From an uncultured Clostridium sp. (GTDB lineage: Bacteria; Bacillota; Clostridia; Lachnospirales; Lachnospiraceae): a stretch of DNA of 44,334 nucleotides. The position numbers and the translations under genes are program-made. The notes under the pieces are model-generated. The model did no database searches and had not been told where the DNA came from. It saw only the letters and a list, made by a program, of their open reading frames with translations. The stretch is taken from contig UQFC01000009.1 of assembly GCA_900540335.1 (NCBI GenBank), positions 1 through 44,334 on the forward strand, given 5' to 3'. Below, one piece after another: positions 33,427 through 41,868 of this stretch. Numbering within the stretch: the stretch's first letter is position 1; the number at the start of each line of letters is the position of its first letter.

Positions 33427-33993
33427 CTACATGGACAAATTTTTCAAAAGTCGGGCTGCATATTCCAAAGTACCGTCATCCTCGTATTCCGAAGCCGGCT
33501 TCAGCGAATCCAGGCGGCGGAAAAAGCTCTTTTCATCCGTAATCAGACGAAGCTTTAAACTGATTCTGTTATTTTTCAGCAGCTCCTGAAGCTCTTTTTC
33601 TGCTTTTCCTGTATTCAGTCTGGAAGAAGTGCAGTAGGCAAAAATTCCGGCCGGATGAACTGCCGCAGCATCCAGAGGAATCACATGCTCCTTCGTAGTT
33701 ACAATCAGATCATAAAGCACCTCTCCGTTCTTCTCATAAGGAACCATTTTCTGGTGGAAGGCTTCGGAGGGAGTGCGGTATTTCCAGGAGGCAATCAGAG
33801 GAGAGGCCATATTTGCCATGGGAAGCACCGTAAGGATTGCCATGACTGTAAGAATATTTTTCGTTGCCTGACTGTCTGTAAAAGAGCGGGCAATCAGCTG
33901 CGCCAGAATGGCCGCTGTTAAAAGTCCTGTCAGAAAAACCCGCATTTTTTTGTGGCTGTCACGATAGCCGTACTCACCTTTGTTGATTTTCAT
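33427..33993 (-). CDS. Membrane protein of unknown function
   Basis: I do not recognise this 188-aa protein. After a short basic N-terminus two membrane segments follow (about 16-35, FLTGLLTAAILAQLIA, and about 48-66, NILTVMAILTVLPMANMASP), then a soluble part of about 110 residues with alternating strand and helix. The start is uncertain: the ATG at 33993 overlaps the SDR stop by 20 bases and has AAGGAG 12 bases upstream; longer in-frame starts at 34011 and 34029 overlap the SDR more. Confidence 0.6.
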   Translation of the reverse strand: MKINKGEYGYRDSHKKMRVFLTGLLTAAILAQLIARSFTDSQATKNILTVMAILTVLPMANMASPLIASWKYRTPSEAFHQKMVPYEKNGEVLYDLIVTTKEHVIPLDAAAVHPAGIFAYCTSSRLNTGKAEKELQELLKNNRISLKLRLITDEKSFFRRLDSLKPASEYEDDGTLEYAARLLKNLSM

Positions 33994-34816
33994 TCCTGCG
34001 TTGTTCTCCTTCATCTTTGGTATTTTCATTCCGTCCCCGGATTTCCGAAGGACTGTTCCATGCCTCCATCACTTTCAAAAGGAGACGGTGAGGAACCAGA
34101 CGGCAGAGCAGGAAAAACGCTTTCATAAGAGGACCGTAGACAGAAATGGTTTTTCCCATCATACTGTCCCGGACAGCCAGCTTCACAACCTTTTCCGGCT
34201 TTGCCATGGAAAGGCGCTTGTAAAGCGGAAGCATTCCTGAAGGCGAAGCAACCTGAAAAAATTCTGTCGCTACAGGGCCCGGGCAGACAGCCGTTACCGT
34301 AATGCCCCGGGGCTTTAATTCACTGTTTAATGCCTGACTGTAGCTGAGTACAAACGACTTTGTAGCTGCATACACGGCAAATCCCGGCTGGGGAAGAAAG
34401 GCGGCGGCTGAGGCAAACTGAATAATACGGCTTTCCCGTGACATATAGGGAAGCACCGCAGAGGTCACTCCGCAGAGAGCTTCACAATTCAACCGCACCA
34501 TACCGGTTTCTTCTTCTCCTGCGACAGAACCCACTGCTCCTGTCTTTCCGTATCCGGCTGCGTTTACCAGAATTTTCACATCCGGCTTCTGTTCATTTAA
34601 CTGCCGGCTGAGCGCTTTAAGAGCCTCCGGCTGCTGCAGATCCAGAGAAAGAATCCGAAGCGGCACAGGAACCTGACTGCGCAGCTCTTCCAGCCGGTCT
34701 GCTCTGCGGGCAACCGCCCAAATCTCTCCCAGTCCTCCGCCAAACCGGTCTGCCAGCTGAATCACAGCCTCTCTCCCCATGCCGGAGGAAGCGCCTGTTA
34801 CAATTGCAATTTTCAT
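33974..34816 (-). CDS. Short-chain dehydrogenase/reductase family protein
   Basis: NAD(P)-dependent oxidoreductase of unknown substrate. The 280-aa classical SDR has TGASSGMG at 7-14, NAAG at 85-88, catalytic Ser136, Tyr149 and Lys153 (YAATK), and CPGPVATEFF after them. A hydrophobic stretch in the C-terminal part (PLMKAFFLLCRLVPHRLLLK) suggests membrane contact, as in many SDRs acting on lipids. It lies 33 bases behind the YgiQ gene. Confidence 0.9.
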   Translation of the reverse strand: MKIAIVTGASSGMGREAVIQLADRFGGGLGEIWAVARRADRLEELRSQVPVPLRILSLDLQQPEALKALSRQLNEQKPDVKILVNAAGYGKTGAVGSVAGEEETGMVRLNCEALCGVTSAVLPYMSRESRIIQFASAAAFLPQPGFAVYAATKSFVLSYSQALNSELKPRGITVTAVCPGPVATEFFQVASPSGMLPLYKRLSMAKPEKVVKLAVRDSMMGKTISVYGPLMKAFFLLCRLVPHRLLLKVMEAWNSPSEIRGRNENTKDEGEQRRNENQQR

Positions 34817-34849
34817 TCCAACCCCTGCCTTTCCTGACTGGTAAATCCT

Positions 34850-36793
34850 TTATTTCTGCTTCTTCTGATGAACATTGCGGATGGTTTTCTTTTTTCCGCC
34901 TGACGGCTTTCCTGTACCTGCCCCCGCTCTTCCTTTCACATCCCTGCCCTTGGCCGCTTTTGGGCTTCCGGAATGGCCCCAGGAGCCTCCGCTCATTCCG
35001 GGTCTCGGACGAATCAGACATTTCTTGTCAAAGCCAATCAGATCCGTTCTTCCGGCCTGGATCAGCGCCTCTTTTACCAAATCATAGTTTTTTGGATTCC
35101 GATACTGAATCAGAGCTCTCTGCATGGCCTTTTCATGAGGATTCACCGGCACATAAACCGGCTCCATGGTTCTGGGATCCAGTCCTGTGTAATACATGCA
35201 GGTGGAAATCGTAGAAGGCGTCGGATAAAAGTCCTGAACCTGCTCCGGCATATAACCAAGGTCCCGCAGATATTCCGCCAGCTCCACGGCCTCCTTCAGA
35301 GAGGAGCCGGGATGGGAGGACATCAGATAGGGAACCAGATACTGCTCCTTGTGGATGCGGGCATTCATTTCCTTATATTCTTTTACGAACTGGTTGTATA
35401 CCGCATTTTTCGGTTTTCCCATTTTGGAAAGCACTGCATCTGACACATGCTCCGGCGCAACCTTCAGCTGACCGCTTACATGATGCTCACAAAGCTCCCG
35501 CAGGAAAAGGCGGTTTTTATCGGCCAGCAGATAGTCAAACCGGATGCCGGAACGGATAAAGACCTTTTTTACCTTTGGAAGCTCTCTCAGCTTTCTGAGA
35601 AGAGCAATGTAATCACTGTGGTCTGCCCGGAGATTCTTGCAGGGCTCCGGGAACAGGCACTGTTTATGGGGACAGGCGCCCTTTGTCATCTGTTTTTCAC
35701 AGGCCGGAAAACGGAAGTTAGCCGTCGGACCGCCCACATCATGAATATATCCCTTAAAATCCGGTTCCTCCGTCAGAAGCCGCGCCTCCTGAATCAGGGA
35801 TTCGTGACTTCTTGCCTGAATAATCCGTCCCTGATGGAAGGTCAGGGCACAGAAGCTGCAGGCGCCAAAACAGCCCCGGTTGCTGATCAGACTGAATTTA
35901 ATCTCGCGGATGGCAGGAACTCCTCCCTGCGCCTCATAGGAGGGGTGATAACTGCGCATATAGGGAAGAGCATAAACCTGATCCATTTCCTCCTGGGTCA
36001 AAGGCTTCGCGGGAGGATTCTGAACAACAAACTCCTTCCCGAAATACGGCTCCACCAGACGTTTTCCCACAAAGGGATCCGTGTTGCTGTACTGAACATA
36101 AAAGCTCTTCGCATATTCTTTTTTATCCCGCTTCATTTTATCGTAATCCGGAAGTATCTGATAGTCATAAACCACATCCAGATTCCGGGTCCGAAATACG
36201 GTTCCATCAATAAAGGTAATATCTTTTACCTGAATTCCGCTGTTTAAGGCATCCGCAATTTCCACAATCGAATGCTCTCCCATTCCATAGGAAATCAGAT
36301 CTGCCTGGGAATCCAGAAGCACAGAGCGCTTCAGACGGTTGGACCAGTAGTCATAGTGGGCAAGTCTGCGCAGGCTCGCCTCAATGCCGCCAATAATAAT
36401 CGCCGCATCCCGGTATACAGAACGGATCAGATTGCAGTAAACCACAACCGCATAATCCGGCCGTTTTCCCATCACACCTCCCGGGGTGTAGGAATCCTGC
36501 TGGCGGCGTTTTTTTGACACCGAATAGTGATTGACCATGGAATCCATATTTCCCGCAGACACAAGAAAACCCAGCCGTGGTTCCCCGAGAATCTGGATGC
36601 TGGACGGATCGGTCCAGTCAGGCTGGGCAATGATCCCGACTTTATAACCGTGGGCTTCTAACAGGCGGCTGATAATGGCTGTTCCAAAGGACGGGTGATC
36701 CACATAGGCATCTCCTGAAACATATACGAAATCACACTGATCCCATCCTCTTTTTTCCATATCCGCCCGACATATCGGCAAATAATCATGCAT
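34850..36793 (-). CDS. YgiQ family radical SAM protein
   Basis: Radical SAM protein of unknown reaction, widely conserved. The 647-aa form has the N-terminal UPF0313 domain (RGWDQCDFVYVSGDAYVDHP), a radical SAM cluster motif CFGACSFC with Cys308, 312 and 315, QVQDFYPTPSTISTCMYYTG near the end, and a basic Gly/Ser/Lys-rich tail (about 600-647) that could bind RNA. The ATG at 36793 is preferred since GAGGA lies eight bases before it; the frame also opens at 36808, overlapping the preceding stop as ATGA. Confidence 0.92.
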   Translation of the reverse strand: MHDYLPICRADMEKRGWDQCDFVYVSGDAYVDHPSFGTAIISRLLEAHGYKVGIIAQPDWTDPSSIQILGEPRLGFLVSAGNMDSMVNHYSVSKKRRQQDSYTPGGVMGKRPDYAVVVYCNLIRSVYRDAAIIIGGIEASLRRLAHYDYWSNRLKRSVLLDSQADLISYGMGEHSIVEIADALNSGIQVKDITFIDGTVFRTRNLDVVYDYQILPDYDKMKRDKKEYAKSFYVQYSNTDPFVGKRLVEPYFGKEFVVQNPPAKPLTQEEMDQVYALPYMRSYHPSYEAQGGVPAIREIKFSLISNRGCFGACSFCALTFHQGRIIQARSHESLIQEARLLTEEPDFKGYIHDVGGPTANFRFPACEKQMTKGACPHKQCLFPEPCKNLRADHSDYIALLRKLRELPKVKKVFIRSGIRFDYLLADKNRLFLRELCEHHVSGQLKVAPEHVSDAVLSKMGKPKNAVYNQFVKEYKEMNARIHKEQYLVPYLMSSHPGSSLKEAVELAEYLRDLGYMPEQVQDFYPTPSTISTCMYYTGLDPRTMEPVYVPVNPHEKAMQRALIQYRNPKNYDLVKEALIQAGRTDLIGFDKKCLIRPRPGMSGGSWGHSGSPKAAKGRDVKGRAGAGTGKPSGGKKKTIRNVHQKKQK

Positions 36794-36804
36794 ATTCATT
36801 GTCC

Positions 36805-38253
36805 TCATTTTTTATCGAATATTTCATCGTAATCTTCTATATAGTAATCAGCCAGAGCCAGCTTCTCCTCCCGCATAGGCGCGGAGAATTCGTCTTCTAT
36901 GGCACAGACGGTCATTCCTGCCGCCTTTCCCGCCATAATACCTGCAGGAACATCCTCAAAAACAAGGCACTTCTCCGGCGGAACCTGAAGGGTCTCTGCC
37001 ACCTTTTGGTAAATATCCGGGGCCGGCTTTCCTGCCGCCACCTCACAGGCTGTGGTAATCACCTGGAAAAATGATTCCATATCCAGGGAATGAAGCACTG
37101 CATCTACCATGGCACGGCCATTGCTGGTGGCAATGCCTGCCCGGAATCCGTTCTCCTTCAAATAGCTGAGGAAACGCCGGGCTCCTTTTTTCATAGGAAC
37201 CTGACAGCGGTATTTTTCAATACTCATATCAATCCAGCACTGCTTAATCTCATCCAGACTGTCCGGTATCTGAAATTTCTCCTTAAAGTATACGGCAGTT
37301 TCCGAAAAGCTCATTCCTTCAATTTCCTTCTGAAGCTGCGGAGGGCATTCGTATCCGAATCTTCCCAGATATTCAATGTCAATCTGCTTCCACATCCACA
37401 TGGAATCCACCAGTGTGCCGTCCAGATCGAAAATAACCGCCTCCTTGCCTTTTAAGAGTCCGGGAAGCTTCTCTTTCGTTTCTTTTTCTTTTAAGGCCTG
37501 TTCGGCCTCCTCTCTTTCCCTTAGAAGCCCTTCCAGCTCCTCTTCTGTCAGCTTTCGAAACTCTCCCGGTCTGAGTCCTTCATCCAGCTTCAGACTTCCC
37601 ATGGAAAGACGCTTTAAAAACACCACCTGGCATCCAAGCGCCTCAAACATCCGCTTGACCTGGTGAAATTTTCCTTCCCTTATTGTAAGAAGAATCTCTG
37701 TTTCTGAAGAAATCTCCTCTCCCTCCCGGGCAGGCGTCAGTATGGTCAGCTCTCCAGGCATCACCCGGGTACCGTCCGATAAGGTTATCCCTGCCGCAAT
37801 CTGCTCCCTGCTGTCTGAGGGAAGTTTTCCGGCTACTCTGGCATAATACTGCTTATCTACATGCTTTTTCGGAGACAGCAGCCGGTGGGCCAGATCTCCG
37901 TCATTGGTAAGAAGCAGCAGGCCTTCTGTGTCAATATCAAGACGGCCCACAGGAAACAGATCCCGTCTGATTTCTCCGCCAAGCAGATCGATTACTGTTT
38001 TATGAATCCGATCCTCTGTCGCAGAAACAACACCCTGTGGCTTATTCAACATATAGTATTCATAAGCATGATAATCAACCGGTTTTCCATCCAGAAGCAC
38101 CTGATCGGTCTGCGGGTCGATTTTCCGGTCCGTTTTCTTCTCCGTCTGTCCGTTTACCTGAATTCTTCCCTTCTTTGCCGCCTCCTTAATCTGAGAACGG
38201 CTTCCTTTATTCATTTCTGTAAGATATTTGTCAAGTCGAATTGTATTTCCCAT
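36805..38253 (-). CDS. RsuA/RluB-type pseudouridine synthase fused to a HAD phosphatase
   Basis: A 482-aa two-enzyme protein. Residues 1-60 are an S4 RNA-binding domain (IRLDKYLTEMNKGSRSQIKE), 65-235 the RsuA-family synthase with GRLDIDTEGLLLLTNDGD and catalytic Asp106, 240-268 a Glu/Lys/Arg linker, and 270-482 a HAD hydrolase of the beta-phosphoglucomutase-like subfamily with FDLDGTLVDS (Asp276, Asp278), TSNGRA, GKPAPDIY and FEDVPAGIMAG. All catalytic residues of both halves are intact. The ATG shares its A with the rsmF-like stop (TAATG); a longer frame to 38367 runs inside that gene. The HAD substrate is unknown. Confidence 0.92.
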   Translation of the reverse strand: MGNTIRLDKYLTEMNKGSRSQIKEAAKKGRIQVNGQTEKKTDRKIDPQTDQVLLDGKPVDYHAYEYYMLNKPQGVVSATEDRIHKTVIDLLGGEIRRDLFPVGRLDIDTEGLLLLTNDGDLAHRLLSPKKHVDKQYYARVAGKLPSDSREQIAAGITLSDGTRVMPGELTILTPAREGEEISSETEILLTIREGKFHQVKRMFEALGCQVVFLKRLSMGSLKLDEGLRPGEFRKLTEEELEGLLREREEAEQALKEKETKEKLPGLLKGKEAVIFDLDGTLVDSMWMWKQIDIEYLGRFGYECPPQLQKEIEGMSFSETAVYFKEKFQIPDSLDEIKQCWIDMSIEKYRCQVPMKKGARRFLSYLKENGFRAGIATSNGRAMVDAVLHSLDMESFFQVITTACEVAAGKPAPDIYQKVAETLQVPPEKCLVFEDVPAGIMAGKAAGMTVCAIEDEFSAPMREEKLALADYYIEDYDEIFDKK

Positions 38254-39665
38254 TACTGCCACCGCCATCCCGGATAATATTTGTTTTTCAGGACTGCTCC
38301 TGCATATTTTGCCCATCCCAGAGGCCAGCCGTCCACACATACTAAAATCCAGCCGTTTTTTGGCCATGATTCCCGGCTGGTTTCCTCCTCTGTCAGACTG
38401 ACTGTCTCTCCTTTCAGATACCGGATCACCCGCTCATCTGACCGTTTCATGGAAAAACAGCAGGAGTACCGGGACGGACTGAGAGCCATGGCAGCCGCCT
38501 GGGAAGGCTCAAAACGCTGTTTTTTCTGTTCTCCCAGAAGAAGTCCCGTTCTCAGATACCGGAGTCTCCAGCCAGGATGAAATCCCTCCGGAAGAAGATA
38601 AACCAGATGATCCCGAATCATCATCCGTTCTCTGGGAAAGGGAACAGAAACCTGCTCTTCCCACTGCAGAAAGCCTTCTCCCAGATCCCGGTCGGAAGGT
38701 CCCTTTCCCGGGTTCCCCGCCGGACCTCTTTTTTTGCCTCTGCATCCATTTTCTTCTTCTGAAATCTCCTGGAACGAACTGCTGTTTTTCTTATGAAAAA
38801 GAGCCGCAAAATGTCCTTCGCCTTTGATTTTATGGGGGAACAGGCGGATTACCGGTTCTCCGTTCATCCCCGGCTGCGCTCCTTCCCACAAATCAAGGGG
38901 ACTCAGCTCCAGCTCCGGTTCCTGCTCCAAAAGCCAGTGAACCGTATCCTCATCCTCACTGACAGCAAAGGTGCAGGTAGAATACAGCAGATACCCGCCG
39001 GGCTTTAACATCCGCACTGCCTGAGAAAGGATCTGCCTCTGAATCGGAGCATAATATGAAGGCCCGTGTTCCTGCCAGCTTTTGATCAAATCCGGATCCT
39101 TTCGGAACATTCCTTCCCCGGAACAAGGGGCGTCCACCAGAATTTTATCAAAAAACGGCCCGAATACCTCTGCCAGCTTTTCCGGAGTCTCACTGGTTAC
39201 ACAGAGATTGGAAACTCCCGCCAGCTCCAGATTTTTCAGCAGAGCCTTTGCGCGGGAATTGCTGATATCATTGGATACCAGAAGCCCCTGTCCCTTCAGC
39301 CGCGCCCCCAGCTCTGTACTTTTTCCTCCAGGGGCCGCACACAGATCCAGAATCCGATCCCCCGGCTCAACGGGAAGAAGGGCAGCTGGCGCCATCGCAC
39401 TGGGTTCCTGCAGATAGTAAAGCCCTGCATAATAATAGGGATCTCTGGCCGGTCTGTCCTGATCCCCAACATAATATCCATTGCCTGTCCACAGAACCGG
39501 ATCCGTTCCGTAAGGACTTATGGACTTCCAGGCTTCTGCAGTCAGCTTTCCTGTATTGATGCGCAGTCCCTGCCGGGGACTTTCCTCATAGCTGGCCAGC
39601 CAGGCGCTGTACTCCCCGCCCAGAAGCTCCTTCATATTTTCTAAAAATGTTTCCGGAAGTTTCAT
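38253..39665 (-). CDS. rsmF: RsmF/NOL1-type rRNA (cytosine-C5) methyltransferase
   Basis: SAM-dependent m5C methyltransferase acting on rRNA. The 470-aa protein shows the SAM-binding DLCAAPGGKST at 107-117, DAPCSGEGMFRKD with Cys181 and STCTF with the catalytic Cys231, followed from about 300 by a C-terminal region ending in the PUA-like block with FSMKRSDERVIRYLKGETV and GWPLGWAKYAGAVLKN typical of RsmF-like proteins. A Gly/Lys/Arg-rich insert (about 300-335) separates the two. It heads the long minus-strand run. The exact target base is not known. Confidence 0.92.
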   Translation of the reverse strand: MKLPETFLENMKELLGGEYSAWLASYEESPRQGLRINTGKLTAEAWKSISPYGTDPVLWTGNGYYVGDQDRPARDPYYYAGLYYLQEPSAMAPAALLPVEPGDRILDLCAAPGGKSTELGARLKGQGLLVSNDISNSRAKALLKNLELAGVSNLCVTSETPEKLAEVFGPFFDKILVDAPCSGEGMFRKDPDLIKSWQEHGPSYYAPIQRQILSQAVRMLKPGGYLLYSTCTFAVSEDEDTVHWLLEQEPELELSPLDLWEGAQPGMNGEPVIRLFPHKIKGEGHFAALFHKKNSSSFQEISEEENGCRGKKRGPAGNPGKGPSDRDLGEGFLQWEEQVSVPFPRERMMIRDHLVYLLPEGFHPGWRLRYLRTGLLLGEQKKQRFEPSQAAAMALSPSRYSCCFSMKRSDERVIRYLKGETVSLTEEETSRESWPKNGWILVCVDGWPLGWAKYAGAVLKNKYYPGWRWQ

Positions 39666-39700
39666 CTATCGCATCTATCCTTTCAGGCGAAATTTTATTT

Positions 39701-39729
39701 AGTATATCACAGATTCAGATTCATGGAAA
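39701..39729 (-). promoter_or_regulatory. Promoter of the rsmF-like to uraA gene run
   Basis: TTTCCA (39724-39729), 17-base spacer, TATACT (39701-39706) with an upstream TGa (extended -10), 36 bases before the start. The -35 is weak. Confidence 0.5.
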
Positions 39730-39738
39730 CCGCTGAAC

Positions 39739-39767
39739 GCATAAAAACCCCGGAGTCTTCATAAAAA
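39739..39767 (+). promoter_or_regulatory. Sigma-E-like promoter of ylbJ
   Basis: GCATAAA (39739-39745), exactly 14 bases, CATAAAAA (39760-39767); consensus KMATATT-N14-CATACAMT, 6 of 7 and 6 of 8. It lies 30 bases before the ATG; CCGGAGG is the ribosome site. Sporulation timing would fit YlbJ. Confidence 0.5.
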
Positions 39768-39796
39768 ATAATATCATCTTAACCGGAGGTCTCCCC

Positions 39797-40759
39797 ATGG
39801 CTGTCAAAACCGTCCCCATTGTTTTGCTAGGACTGGTCCTCGCCTTTCCATCTCTTTCCGTCCAGGGCGCATCCGAAGGACTGCTTTTATGGTATCAGAC
39901 AGTACTCCCTGCCCTGGCGCCTTTTCTGATTCTGACACAGCTTCTCACTGTCTCAGGCGGCGCTGAACTGCTTGTAAAACCTGTCTATCCCCTTTTTCAC
40001 CGCCTGTTCCATGTTTCCGTGTCCGGAGCCTACATTCTCCTTTGCGGACTGCTCTGCGGTTATCCTCTGGGTGCAAAGCTGTGCAGCGATTATTTTCGTC
40101 AGGGAAAAATCTCACAAAAAGAAGCGCAGTATCTCCTTGCCTTCTGCTGCCATCCCAGCCCCATGTTCCTTCTTGGCTACGTCAGACAGCAGCTTCCTGT
40201 CAGCATCCCTCCCCTGTTCCTTCTGCTTTCCGTCTGCCTTCCGATTCCTCTTCTGTCCCTTCTGGCACAAAAGCTGTATCGGCCCGGGTACGGCAGCCAG
40301 ACCCCGTCCTCCCCTGTCTGCCGGGAAACAGCCTCTGTCAGCCTGGAATCCATTCTTTTATCCTCTGCAGAAACCATGGTCCTCATCGGCGGATGTATGA
40401 TGATGTTTTCCATCTTCGCCCTGTGGATCCGTCAGATTTCTGTTCTCCCCGAACGTCTCCAGGCCCTTATTACAGGCGCAGTGGAAATGACCACAGGAAT
40501 CCACCGGATTTCCACTGTATTTCCAGAATATACCGCCATTCCTCCCGCCCTGGCCGCTGCTGCCTTTGGGGGAATCTCCGGAATCTTCCAGACAAAAAGT
40601 GTCCTTTCTGACTCCTTCTGTCACAGGACGCAATTTCCTATGACAGCAAAAAATGCCGGAGGGCTGTCCATCCGGCATTATGTACTGTGGAAACTCATTC
40701 ACGCGGGACTCACCTGCATAGCGGCGCAGCTGCTCATCAGTCTCATGCAGCCACTGTAA
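39797..40759 (+). CDS. ylbJ: YlbJ-like sporulation integral membrane protein
   Basis: Membrane protein of the nucleoside-recognition/Gate family; YlbJ is needed for spore cortex formation, mechanism unknown. The 320-aa protein has about eight hydrophobic segments; the conserved block LLCGLLCGYPLGAKLCSDYF and the helix ending CCHPSPMFLLGYV match the family. It is shorter than Bacillus YlbJ (about 400 aa). The nearby rsmD and coaD are the ylbH and ylbI neighbours of ylbJ in Bacillus, though here ylbJ is convergent with them. The gap to the converging gene is only 6 bases and holds no terminator. Confidence 0.85.
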   Translation: MAVKTVPIVLLGLVLAFPSLSVQGASEGLLLWYQTVLPALAPFLILTQLLTVSGGAELLVKPVYPLFHRLFHVSVSGAYILLCGLLCGYPLGAKLCSDYFRQGKISQKEAQYLLAFCCHPSPMFLLGYVRQQLPVSIPPLFLLLSVCLPIPLLSLLAQKLYRPGYGSQTPSSPVCRETASVSLESILLSSAETMVLIGGCMMMFSIFALWIRQISVLPERLQALITGAVEMTTGIHRISTVFPEYTAIPPALAAAAFGGISGIFQTKSVLSDSFCHRTQFPMTAKNAGGLSIRHYVLWKLIHAGLTCIAAQLLISLMQPL

Positions 40760-40765
40760 GCAGAA

Positions 40766-41347
40766 TTACTGCTGCTCTTCTTCCTGTACAGGCTCCTCTG
40801 CCGGAGCAGAAATACTTCCGGACAGCTCATTGCGGTTATTGGTGACAATATCATAGCTTTCCTGCATGGAAGCACGGAAAGAATCAAAACGTCCCTGAGC
40901 TTCTTCGATAGAATGATTGATAATTGCCTGCAGACTCTGCAGCATATTATCTGTATAGTCAATGGAGCCCTGACGAACGCTGTTTGCCTCATCCACTGCA
41001 TTGTCGATAATTGCCTGAGCCTGCTGCTGGGCTTCCTCAATGATCTGATTGGCATTGGCATAAGCCATCTGCATAATCTCATGCTCATTTACCAGTTCAT
41101 TGGTCTGCTGGGTTGCATCTTTTAAAATAGCGTCTGCCTGCGCGCGGGCATCATTTAAAATAGCATCCTGATTGCTGATAATCTTCTGGTACTTCTTTAT
41201 CTCGTCGGGAATCCGGAGACGAAGCTCAACTAACAGCTCCTCCAGTTCCTCTTTATTGACCAGAATCTTGGTTGTGGAAAGGGGCTGAAACTTACAGCTG
41301 TCAATATATTCTTCGATTTCACCGATTAACTGTTCAATTCTACTCAT
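40766..41347 (-). CDS. Coiled-coil protein, DivIVA-like
   Basis: A 193-aa protein made almost entirely of long helices: an N-terminal segment (SRIEQLIGEIEEYIDSCK), a short loop with KILVNKEELEELLVELR, then a heptad-rich coil (about 55-165) with Ala/Gln repeats such as ANQIIEEAQQQAQAIIDNA, and an acidic tail. This is the layout of DivIVA/GpsB-like or ATP-synthase-b-like structural proteins; a role in cell shape or division is inference. The ATG at 41347 has GGAG seven bases before it; an upstream GTG at 41362 is rejected. It ends the rsmD-coaD operon. Confidence 0.8.
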   Translation of the reverse strand: MSRIEQLIGEIEEYIDSCKFQPLSTTKILVNKEELEELLVELRLRIPDEIKKYQKIISNQDAILNDARAQADAILKDATQQTNELVNEHEIMQMAYANANQIIEEAQQQAQAIIDNAVDEANSVRQGSIDYTDNMLQSLQAIINHSIEEAQGRFDSFRASMQESYDIVTNNRNELSGSISAPAEEPVQEEEQQ

Positions 41348-41387
41348 GTTTCTTCTCCTCACTTCTATATGTACTTGGCTGCAGCCA

Positions 41388-41867
41388 TTATTTTCCGAGC
41401 TTTTGCTTTACCTGAACAGCAATATCCGGATGAAGGAATGCACTGATATCTCCGTCATAGGATGCGATTTCTTTTACAATGCTGGAACTCAGGTAGGAAT
41501 ACTTCAGATTGGTTGTCAGGAATATGGTGTCAATATCAGGAGCAATTACCCGGTTGGTCTGCGCCATCTGAAGCTCGTATTCAAAATCTGTAATAGCCCG
41601 CAGGCCTCTCACAATCACATCCGCGCGGCACTGATGGACAAAATCAACCAAAAGGCCGTCAAAGGAACGAACCTCAACATTTTTCAGATGTGATGTAATA
41701 CTCTTTATCATATTAACACGTTCTTCCACAGAAAACAACGGAGTTTTTGAATTATTCTGCAAAACTCCGATGATTACATGATCAAACATGTGGGCAGTAC
41801 GCTCAATAATATCCATATGTCCCAGGGTCACAGGATCAAAGCTGCCCGGATAAACTGCTGTCGCCAT
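41388..41867 (-). CDS. coaD: Phosphopantetheine adenylyltransferase
   Basis: Transfers AMP from ATP to 4'-phosphopantetheine in coenzyme A synthesis. The 159-aa protein has YPGSFDPVTLGHMDII (6-21) with the nucleotidyl-transferase TxGH, VRGLRAITDFEYELQMAQ (about 86-103) and the C-terminal YLSSSIVKEIASYDGD. Length is normal. The ATG at 41867 with GAGGTGA is chosen over the longer frame to 41894, which lies in rsmD. It starts one base after the rsmD stop, a linkage kept in many Firmicutes. Confidence 0.97.
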   Translation of the reverse strand: MATAVYPGSFDPVTLGHMDIIERTAHMFDHVIIGVLQNNSKTPLFSVEERVNMIKSITSHLKNVEVRSFDGLLVDFVHQCRADVIVRGLRAITDFEYELQMAQTNRVIAPDIDTIFLTTNLKYSYLSSSIVKEIASYDGDISAFLHPDIAVQVKQKLGK

Positions 41868-41868
41868 A

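Noticed and set aside
39746..39793. CCGGAG repeats near ylbJ as a transcription terminator
   Set aside because: The two copies are mainly direct repeats; pairing is imperfect with a long AT-rich loop, and the second is the ribosome site.
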